The notes below the pieces were generated by a model, which did not search any database, was not told where the DNA came from, and saw nothing but the letters and a program-made list of their open reading frames with translations. The position numbers and the translations under genes are program-made. DNA of 64,000 bases. Source: Antedon mediterranea. Taxonomy: Eukaryota > Echinodermata > Crinoidea > Comatulida > Antedonidae. Within the stretch, counting starts at the first letter, position 1, and each line of letters starts with the position of its first letter. Positions 22,301 to 34,300 of the stretch are shown here, piece by piece. Location of the stretch: contig NC_092678.1 of the NCBI RefSeq assembly GCF_964355755.1, forward strand, positions 22,300,365-22,364,364. The letters run 5' to 3'.

Positions 22301-25300
22301 GTAATAAATTAATCACTTCCACGTTGTTTAATTAGATTGGAGACTGTTAGTAGCTCCTGTAGACAAGTTCTGTATCCTTGCTTATAGCTGTGTTAAGCTA
22401 TGTCTACACTACTATATCAAACTAGTTTGACAAAAAACGTGTGATGTGTCCAAATATGATAGTTATATGCCCAAATATGGTAGTGATGACATCACCGTGT
22501 CCATATATGAGCACATCATATTTCACATAAAGTTTGATAGTGTAGACAGAGCTTAAGTCTGATTTTATTTTGAAAATGCATTTAAATACATTAGTACTTC
22601 GAACTTTATGACAAAAAGCAATTATAATATTATACAGTATATTATTATATAAAAGCATATACAGTAGTATGACTCTATGAGCACATCACATTTTTTTGTC
22701 GCATAAAGTTTGATAGTGTAGACAGAGCTTTACTCTTGCTAGTGGGAAAACAACCAAATATAAATCCACTCTTTCAATTTGGAAATGATATGTATTTTTA
22801 GTATGCGTGTTGTGTAGGATGATTGTTTTGACAGGTTGTTGGATTTTGGATAGAATTTAGACTCACTGATTTTGTATGACAGTGCTTTGGCATTCAAAGT
22901 GCTAATGTGTCATTGTCTAATACTGTACTTGGCTACTGGGCTTGTGTACAGCTACAAGGCTATCATTAATCAAGACAATTGTTGAAAGTAGTGTTTCTGT
23001 ATACTGCAAACAGCTTTATGTCCCATCTCCAAAGGACGAGGCTATTATAATAATTTAAAATTCTTGCTTATTTAACTGTAAGGATTCTTCTTTCTTAATT
23101 CTTTATTTCTATTCATCAAGTACACAATCATAAACATACAGTACATTAAATAAACATCATACATACAATACAAAGAGAAAAAAAAAAGAATGGAAGTGGG
23201 GAATCTCAGAAGCATACTATGGCTTTACAAGTAGAAACTCCTGCTACAAAAATCTCTGTCTCACAATTCCTGGTCATTTATACTGACCACTGGCTGGTTA
23301 CACAGTATGTATTGCACCTTTGTCCTGTATTCATGTTGTTTGTGATATATCATGATTGACCGGTAAACAAGTTTTGTTCTTAGGGTCATCCACACCAATC
23401 AATCAATCAATCATTTATTTTCTTCAAATTAAAACAGTACACTAAATGGTGTAAAGAAAGGTAATTAAATTGAAGAAGGCATGTTCAAAAAAAGCTTGTG
23501 ACAGACATGCCTAAACAAAGATGAGATTTAAACTACACAGAAAAAGAAAGAAAAAAAAAGAAATAACAAAATATAAATTTACATAACATGGGTTTAACTA
23601 AATATGAAAATAACTAAAAAAATAATTTTGGTATAAATTAAGAACTGTTCGTCTTCTTGTTACTCATCATTATAATTATTATCATAAAATTTAATATATT
23701 GAAAATTAATACTTGGGAATCTTTATTATGAATTTGAAATGGTGGTGAATAATTAGTAGTATTCTTCTGTTGATAAATTGTAGAGATGTTGGTTTTCACA
23801 TTTGACCACATTAAAACAATTTTTATGTAGCAAAAAGGTAAACTTTACTACAATCGCTTTTTAATGTAACTAAGACATATATAATTTCATTTGATTCCAT
23901 GTACAATACTTTTAAATTATATATATTTGTTTTAATTGTAATGTACATTATTTTTATATTTAAATGTTATTTTATGTTTTATTTTAAAATTTTTAGGATG
24001 CTGTTCTATCAGTGAACTTTTCTCCGTCTGGTCATCTGGTTGCTTCAGCTTCCAGGGATAAAACTGTTAGATTATGGATTCCCAGTGTGTAAGTACTTTT
24101 CTGAGACTCTTTACTCGACCGCACTTTTGTGAAATGCTGTTTTTATCAAACAACTACGCGGTTACTGTCACTTCGTGGCATCCCACAACTTGTAAACTAT
24201 CATAGTAAAAGTTAGTTGTACAAAATACACTATTGTTCGACAACCACATTGACGTAGTCGCTTTAAAAGCAGCTCACAATGTCATGTGACATGGTTCAAT
24301 GTTTGAGTGAATGTTCACATCAACTTGCAGTGGAATTTTAGATTAACAATGACACACGAATGATCCAATTTATAAGATCAATGATCCTTTCTAATCCTAC
24401 TTAAACATTATTAATTCTTTTAATCCCATCTTGGGATTTTTAAAATAACATTTACTGTAAACATTTCTTTTTTAGATTTAAAGCATTAGATGTTGTATCA
24501 TTCACCCATAGAAAAGAAATGTTTTGTTTTTATTTGCATTTACTAATAAATAAGTAAATACTATCAAAACAGTGGTATGTTTGTTGGCTGATTTTACGAA
24601 AAAATTGTTACCAAAGAAAAAGAAAAAAATCTAAAAGAGAAAAAATAAAAATTACACTATCAAACTAGTTTGGCAAAAAAGTGTGATGTGCCCAAATGGT
24701 AGTGATATGCCAAAATTTGGTAGTGATATATCATCATCATGTCCTTACAGTATATGGGCACATCAAATTTTTTGCCACATAAAGTTTGATAGTGTAGACA
24801 GAGCTTTAAATAAAAGTATGGCACAAAATATTAAAAACAGGACTTCAATACTATGATTTGTTTTTTTAGTAAGGGTGAATCAACTGTGTTCAAGGCCCAC
24901 ACCGCGACCGTACGTAGTGTCGAGTTCTCAAATTGCGGCCAGTACTTGGTCAGTGCTTCCGATGACAAGACTGTTAAGGTTTGTGTAATAAGTGTTGGTT
25001 AACATGTAATTGGTCAATTTATAATTAACCTGTCCCCTTTCTCTGATTTGAACACATCCGCAATGTGACATCCCCCTAGTTTTGATTTGTCACTTTTGGT
25101 TCCTTCCTTATTCTCAAGGTTAGGCTATGTGATTCAGCGTTGATTAATCATTGGTAATATTCCACTTTCTTTTTCATAAACCCACCCAATGTGTAGAGGT
25201 AACAGGATTTATAAGAACACTTTTGAAATTGTCAAAAATTGTCAAGAAGAGCAAGGTTTCTTAAGCTCTGTTTACACTATCAAACTTTATTCCCATATGT

Positions 25301-28300
25301 AAACATGATGATGTCATATCACTACCATATTTAGGCACATCACATTTTCACATTGTCGAACTAGTTTGATAGTGTGAACAGAGCTTTAGATCTAAGGGAA
25401 GACGAAAGTTGTTCAGAATCTAGAAAAGAGTTAAGATTGAAAAAAACAGTCCGAGCAAACGGTGGCCTGAAAAAAAGATAATCCTTATTTTTCTGCCATT
25501 GTTAAATTCTCTTAGAAATATAATTATTGAAAATATAATTTATGAGCTCTGGAATGTCATATTTTTAGCTATATCAAATATTTTGACATCTCACAGTGAG
25601 TTGGCTGACTATTGGGCCAGATTTCGTTTAATTCTTGTTCCTGTGGAAACGGAACAAGCTTTTAATTATTAGCTTAATTAATAATTACTCATCATATTAA
25701 ATTAATTAGTTGAATTATCGAGTCATGTAAATGGGTACTTCTTTATATTTTGATCGATTGATTGCTTTATTGATTAATTTGCTGTTACATTACCATACAC
25801 ATACTGTAGAGCAATTACATTGCCTTCAATCACATCAGCTTTCCTTTTCAATTCATGTATACATACACTATACATCTACAGTATTGTGTTAAATGAACAA
25901 GTTGCTGTATGTTTGAATATTGGGGACACATCTATCATATGAAAAGGTCCCAAAGATGTCCCCTTTATAAATAGAGGTTTATTTATTATTTAATTTTTCT
26001 GATCCATTATAATTTTGGTTATTATTATAATATATCTTGCATGTCCTTAATTTTTTTGGGGGAAAACAAACTAAAAAAAACTTTTTTTTACAAAAATTGT
26101 AACTTTTAGATATGGACAGTTCACAGACAGAAGTTTCAGTTTTCGTTAAGCCAACATATGAATTGGGTTCGCTGCGCAAAGTGGTCTCCTGACGGCCGAT
26201 TGATCGTTTCAGGAAGTGATGATAAAACCGTCAAAATTTGGGATAAGGCCTCTAAGGAGTGTATCCACACTTTCTTTGAACATGGAGGGTAAGCATTGAT
26301 TGATATTATTTTATTTTCACATCATCCAACAGCAAGAACACAACTGACCAATTACAGAATGGGAAACCCAATTACTTTCTAAACCAAATCTCATATGGTG
26401 TTAATATGTTGGCACTGTATTGGCTGTCAGAAAAATCCTGGAACTATGGCATGATTTGAACAAAGGAACCTGGATTTTGTAAGCTAGCACCAAGCCACAG
26501 TGCCACTGAATACTGTATTTGCGAATATCCATGCCATTTTATATGTACTCATCCTAGTCAATTATTACTACATTCATCGTATACTAGAATCCAGTTGTAT
26601 GACCTGCGACAGAAATACTATTTTCATGATGATGTTATACCACTACCATATTCGAGCATATCACTACCATATTCGGGCAAATAACTACCATATTCGGGCA
26701 TATTACTACCATATTCGGGAATATTACTACCATATTTGGGCAAATCACTACCATATTCAGGCATATTACTACCATATTTGGGCATATCACTACCATATTC
26801 GGGCAAATCACTACCATATTCGGGCATATCACTACCATATTCGGGCATATCACTACCATATTCGGGTATATCACTACCATATTCGGGCATATCACTACAT
26901 ATTCGGGCATATCACTACCATATTCGGGCATATTACTACCATATTTGGGCACAACACTTTTTTGTCAAACTAGTTACTCTTCTATATTTTATTGTTAGTT
27001 GTACAGTAATTTAGATTAGCTAAATTAAGCAACAAATCATTCTGCCATGTCTGTCAGTTTTCATGTTGGTCACAGGTCGTTTTTTTTTTTACTTTTTCTG
27101 CGAAAATTACGTCAAAGCCTGAATGGATTAGTCTTTATTACCTCATTAAATTAACACCTGCGGAAAAAAAAGTTTACAAGTGGGCCTAAATAAATAGACA
27201 GAATGCTGATTGTTACTGACCGTATGTTATATAATTAACGAATTACAAAGATTATAAATCTTTAACCTGTAGCTTATTCTCATAAATAACATTATGTCAC
27301 CAGAAAAAATAATATTGTTTTATTGTATAATAAATATAATTAGTGTTTAAAAGATGATTATATAACCTTTTTATAACAAGTTAATGACTTAAGAAAAGGT
27401 TAAATTTAGTGTATCGAATATTTTAAAACACTTTTAAAAATGGAAAAATTATTATATACATAATCATGAATACATTATCAAAAATGTTTACATTTGTTTA
27501 GGTTTGTGAACTGTGTAGCTTTTCATCCTAGTGGTACATGTATAGCGGCCGGAGGCACTGATAACACGGTTAAAGTTTGGGATATCCGTATGAACAAGTT
27601 ACTGCAACATTATCAAGGTAAGGCAACATGTCAAAATGATTTTACTGCAGTAACTATTGTAATAATGTATGATTTTTGTTTGTTTTAATGTAAAATAAAT
27701 TACAAAAAAAGCCTGATTTTGTACTCGTAAACATTAAACAAACAGTAAACTGCACAACAATGTATTGCAATGCAAAATATATAAATATGAATTTAATTGT
27801 TTTGTAAGAGCAGACTTAAATATTGAAAAACACTCATTTTGTGTGTCATCTTGCTAATCTTTGTATCTGTTTATCTTTCCAATTTTATCATGTGTACAAA
27901 TCATCATTACCATTGACGTATTTAATTCTTGGTTTTAGAGATTATCGTTTATTTATAAAATGGTGTTATTATTTTTCTGTTTTTTAATACGCATGACCTA
28001 ATTTAATGACACATGTATTATGTGTGATCACAATTTAAACTCTTAAAAGTCATGTTGAATGAATGCTATGTTAGTTTTTAGTTTGACCTTTTTTATTTTC
28101 TACCATCTCTTTCAATGGTTGTAAAATTAAATCTCTCAATTTTATTTTCAGTTCACAGTGGCGCTATAAATAGTGTATCATTTCATCCCACTGGTAACTA
28201 TCTTCTCTCTGCTTCAAATGACTCCACGCTCAAAGTATTGGATCTGTTGGAAGGCCGTCTGTTCTATACTTTACATGGACACCAGGTAAGAGTAGTATAG

Positions 28301-31300
28301 CTCATATCACCTGTAACAGTACTCGTAATTTATACCTATGCCAGACTGGCGAGAGGTCATGAGGTCAATCGTTTGTGTTTCTATATTAGTTAGTTAGCAG
28401 GATTACTCAACAAGTTAAGCGTGGTTCCCACTTGCATTACGTTCTAGTGGGAAGCTTTATTGCCTGATTATCATAAGACTTTAAAAGGATGGTTTCATAG
28501 CCGTACTGATATGCCATCATCATGTCCATATTTGGGAACATCATATTTTGTTGTCACATAAAGCTTGATGGTGTAGTATGATACCACCATTGTTGTGTCT
28601 GATATTACAGGGAGCAGCTACCGCAGCATCATTCTCAAGAACTGGAGATTACTTTGCATCAGGAGGAGCTGATGAACAAGTAGGTATACTAATTGTTACA
28701 GGACCGTTTTACAAGTCTCAATTCACATTATAACTACTGACCCTATCATAATATAAATCAGTATAAATACGAAAGAACCTCTCATATTGGGACACCCCTA
28801 TTAAAGGGACACTTTCTATGAAACGAATGAAGGGCATGTCATGTCCAACATTCTGTTCAATCCTTATTAATATTAAAGGGACACTTTAAAGTGAATGAGG
28901 GACATGTCTGTTCCAACACTACAGTATGGCCAATCCTTATTAAAGGGACACTTTGTTGGGTACCTAAGGTGTAGGCCTCTTATCAGAGAATCAACTCTGC
29001 AACAGTAATGCTCAGTAAATGTTCACTTTATTGTTACAGTAGTATATTTATAACATTTATATTTAAATACTTTATTCAATAGAATTAGTTTAAATGGATT
29101 ATTTTCCTGCAATGTTTTCTGTGTGCCTAAACTATTTTTATAAATGTTATACAAAGCAGGGATTTAACCGTAAAACAAAAGTGAAACCCACACACAAACA
29201 TCTTGCATTGATGTACGTGTGCGGACACGCCTGCCAACAATATCTATATTTGTACATTTTTAAAATTAAAACTCATTAATTAACTTCCTACAACTTGCAT
29301 ATGCCTGACCTCCAATTTTTGTTACTTAAAATTAGCTACTAAGTAATCAATATAGTATGATTTTTAAGAATTTGTAATTGAAATTGGCAATTCCAGCGAT
29401 GCACCTAAATAAGAGAGAAATATAAAATACAAGCAACATATAAAAGAATAAGTATAAGGAAATAAAATATAGAGGTCAAAATAAATACTTGGATAAATTC
29501 ATGGTTTTTATATTTCCTACAGTACAAGATTCAAGATTCAATTTATTGTCACATATAACATACATTATATTGTTTTCCTGAGCTTAGACACAATACAATT
29601 TACAACACAATTAAATACAATATGCATTTCCCAAAGAAATTAAAGATGTATTGTCCCTTTGACTAATTCCAAAAAAAATAAAAAAGATTTCGACAAAAAG
29701 TGGATCTTTTTGAAGCATCATATCAATAGTTATTAACTTTCACCAAAAATTAGTCGGAAAAAAAATCATTTAACTGAAATACAGACATCATGCATAATGT
29801 ATACTCATGGTTTGAAATCTTTGTTTACTTTCGTTCACAACGATTTTACAGACCAAATGTATTCAAATTAATTTACCTGTTAATTACGTAAACTTGTTGT
29901 TTTTGGCTCGAATTTTTGACTTAAAGTGAATAACTTTAATATTACTTTACTTTACAATTTAAATTTAGAATATTTTGACCTTCATTTTTTTCTGTTTCAA
30001 GGGACAATACATCTTCAAACATTTTATGTCCAATTACTAACAAATTTGTACACAACTAATAAACTGTAACAATAATATTATTGTGATCAATCTTATAAAT
30101 TATATGAAATAATTTGTATACTAGAGTTTTTTTCATCCGCGAAACGTTTTTTTTTTTCGTACGCAAAAATGTTTCAAAAAGTACTATTAAACGATCGTTT
30201 AATAGTGCGTACTATTGCACGCCATGTGACCCACAATCGTCCAATCAAGTGACAGGAATTTAGTTAGGTGTTATATAATAATAATAATAATATGAACGTT
30301 TTAAAGTATATAGTATTGCAAATTATGTTATGTTTATTTTAAGGTAATGGTCTGGAAAACAAACTTTGATCAGATTGACTACCATGAGGTCTTAGAATCG
30401 CACAAAGCACGCACTCAGGGACAGACAGCACCACCACATATACACGACATCCATCCACGGTCACCACTGTACCGCTCTACAACCACGCAGAATCCGACAG
30501 ATGTGAATGCGAGTAGAGGGCCTAAGAATATGTCTGTAGGAACTCCTAATGTTACTAATATAGGACCGGCGCTGTTTTCCCAACCTCAGGTGTGTAGGCC
30601 TACTCTATTTTTTTATTAAACCTGTTTTTCACTAGGTGAATGTATTTTATTATGTATTCTCCCAAAAAAATTGTGTTACCCTATTATTTTCCACTACAGA
30701 GCATAGTGCTACAATTTTTATGTGAGTGCTTAGTTGCGCAAATGTTTGGTACGCAAAAATCGAAACTTCTCAAACTACTAATTTTGTTGAAACAAAAAAC
30801 TTTAACAAATTATTTTAGTTGATTTTTTTTTATAGTGGTGATTTTGAGATTTTGTTTCATTGTGAGTTCACTCTCTAGTTTATTATATAACATCTTTATC
30901 TATGAATTTTGATTACATTGTGAGTTCACTCTCTAGTTTATTATATAGCATATTAATTATCTAAGAATTTTAATTACATTGTGAGTTCACTCTCTAGTTT
31001 ATTATATAACATCTTTATCTATGAATTTTGATTACATTGTGAGTTCACTCTCTAATTATAGCATATTTATCTATGAATTTTGATTACATTGTGAGTTCAC
31101 TCTCTAGTTTATTATATAGCATCTTTATCTATGAATTTTGATTACATTGTGAGTTCACTCTCTAGTTTATTATATAACATCTTTATCTATGAATTTTGAT
31201 TACATTGTGAGTTCACTCTCTAGTTTATAATATAGCATCTTTATCTATGAATTTTGATTACATTGTGAGTTCACTCTCTAGTTTATTATATAACATCTTT

Positions 31301-34300
31301 ATCTATGAATTTTGATTACATTGTGAGTTCACTCTCTAGTTTATAATATAGCATATTTATCTATGAATTTTGATTACATTGTGAGTTCACTCTCTAGTTT
31401 ATTATATAGCATATTTATCTATGAATTTTGATTACATTGTGAGTTCACTCTCTAGTTTATTATATAACATCTTTATCTATGAATTTTGATTACATTGTGA
31501 GTTCACTCTCTAGTTTATTATATAGCATCTTTATCTATGAATTTTGATTACATTGGGAGTTCACTCTCTAGTTTATTATATAGCATCTTTATCTATGAAT
31601 TTTGATTACATTGTGAGTTCACTCTCTAGTTCATTATATAACATCTTTATCTATGAATTTTGATTACATTGTGAGTTCACTCTCTAGTTTATTATATAAC
31701 ATCTTTATCTATGAATTTTGATTACATTGTGAGTTCACTCTCTAGTTTATTATAATAGCATCTTTATCTATGAATTTTGATTACATTGTGAGTTCACTCT
31801 CTAGTTTATTATATAGCATCTTTATCTATGAATTTTGATTACATTGTGAGTTCACTCTCTAGTTTATTATATAGCATATTTATCTATGAATTTTGATTAC
31901 ATTGTGAGTTCACTCTCTAGTTTATTATATAGCATCTTTATCTATGAATTTTGATTACATTGTGAGTTCACTCTCTAGTTTATTATATAACATCTTTATC
32001 TATGAATTTTGATTACATTGTGAGTTCACTCTCTAGTTTATAATATAGCATATTTATCTATGAATTTTGATTACATTGTGAGTTCACTCTCTAGTTTATT
32101 ATATAACATCTTTATCTATGAATTTTGATTACATTGCGAGTTCAGTCTCTAGTTTATTATATAACATCTTTATCTATGAATTTTGATTACATTGTGAGTT
32201 TGATCTCTAGTTTATTATAACCTCTTTGCCTTTAAATCATCTCTAATACTGTTGAGAATGAAATACCAAAGTAATTATTGATTGAAGAGTGAACAATGAG
32301 ACATGGATGTTAAATGTGCATCCAATGATATACTTTTAGCATAGTAGTAGTAATCCCAGCCAAGGGGTGATATTACAGCACATTAGCATAACTAGGCCGT
32401 AATGATTATAATCGTTATTGATTGGTCTACGCAAAATCCCGCAAGGTAAACTTAAATATACTAGACGACTATGTGTTGAAGACCTTGTGGCTACAACTAA
32501 GTACTTGGGGAAAACGTTGATCTGTTTTGCCCAAATCCACATTCGCAACTCATGTTTAACTTAAGTATGTTCTGTAATCAAGTTTCCTTTATATGCCTAC
32601 CCATACTATCTGTTTTAATTTGACGCTTGTGTCTGTATTGTATTAATACTTTAACCAGATCGTTACTTTTAAGTCCTTTTTTATTCTAATTAGTGACCAT
32701 ATCAGTTTAGTTGTTGGTTTTCCTGTTCATTCTTACAAGTTTCTATAGCTTTTACCGAGATAGGCGCACTAGTCCTGATATGGCCGAAACTCAATTGGTT
32801 ATAACCAATGTTTAAACCCTGGTTAGCGATGAGGCCGTCTCCCCATACTTAATTTTACGTTCTGCTGCTCTCACATTTTTAACTTGTTTTCAAGGAGTTT
32901 TTGGGCTTTGTATTTATTTCTTAAAGATGTATTGTCCCTTTGACTAATTCCAAAAAAAATAAAAAATAAAAGATTTCGTAAAAAAGGTGGGTCATTTTGA
33001 AGTATCATAATAGTTATTAACTATCACCAAAAATGTTTCGAAAAAAAAAAATTTTAACTGAAATACAGACGTTTTTTTGTTAAAAAAATAACTTCGACTT
33101 CCACTCCAGTCAAAGTTTTCAATCAAAACATATCCCATAATGAAACGCGCTTGTTTGGCTACTCTGTATGCATAATCATAAAACTTCCTCATGATCTGTG
33201 TGAAAATACCTTCTTAACCGTGACGAGTTGTAAACAATCCTAATTTAGCATATACATAATGCATACTCATGGTTTGAAATCTTTGTTTACTTTCGCTCGT
33301 GACGATTTTCCAGATGAAATGTAATCAAACTAATTTACCTGTTAATTACGTAAACTTGTTGTTTTTGGCTCAAATTTTCGACTTAAAGTGAATAACTTTA
33401 ATATTACTTTGATATAGCCACTTTAAATTTAGAATATTTTGACCTTTTTTTTGTGTTTCAATGGACAATACATCTTTAAGATAACACTGTTCTTCCAAGA
33501 GACGAAACAAGAATAACTTAAAAACAACTTAAAACAACAAATTAAAAACTTATAAATTCATAACTAATGACCTTTAAATTGGTCACTGACATCTATTCAT
33601 CACAAGTTATTTCTGTTATTAGTAAGATAATGGTTAGATCATGTGGTTAAAAAAACATATTTGTAATGTTTGAAAACTAATTTATTCTATTAGGCTGACC
33701 ACACATCTCTACATCTGAAAGACTATTAAATTAACAAACTGCTTTTGATGAGACATTTGCCCACGTCTTATAACTTATAAGCCACCTAATAATTATATTA
33801 ACATTTGTCAATTATTACGTTCGTACCACGCATTGTCTATTGTTAAAATAGCGTTGCTCATTATATCAAGCTTATTTGTGATTTCAATCACGTATCCGGT
33901 ATTTACATGCCGAAATAACGGACTAATCAACCGCGTGCTTGCATGATCGTATATAAACATTAATTTAACTAATTCTGACGAATGTTGTTTTACCGTTTCT
34001 TTAATTAATCTTATTTATGGCTTCAACCATTTGTTATTGTCATTTAGGACATTGGCTTTTACAAATTCTATTTTTAAAATTGGTAATTATTTAGTACAAT
34101 TAATTATGTAATGTTAAGAAGGAAAACACCAGAATATATATTATTTTTAGATTTCTACAAAATTCCAATTTGTAATGAAAAGTGCAAAAATATAATATTA
34201 GTAATTTTTATCAGAAAATGCAATATTTACATAATTGTTCTTTATTTAACCATAATGGAAATTACTATTACAAATATATTAGTAAGGATATAAGAAAAAC

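Larger units (their letters stand above)
20221..23996 (+). other. POC1 intron 3 with inserted repeats
   Basis: This 3.8-kb intron contains two MITE-A copies and two probable LINE 3' stubs (listed separately). A stretch around 21170-21260 is richer in CpG than its surroundings, but I could not place it in any family. The rest shows nothing recognisable. Confidence 0.6.

Noticed and set aside
26500-27014. Open frames of 88-157 codons on both strands with seven-residue repeats
   Set aside because: They are translations of the 21-bp array in POC1 intron 6. A 21-bp period keeps any stop-free frame open.
30841-32228. CRISPR-like array
   Set aside because: Units are contiguous 58-bp copies without unique spacers, in an animal intron.
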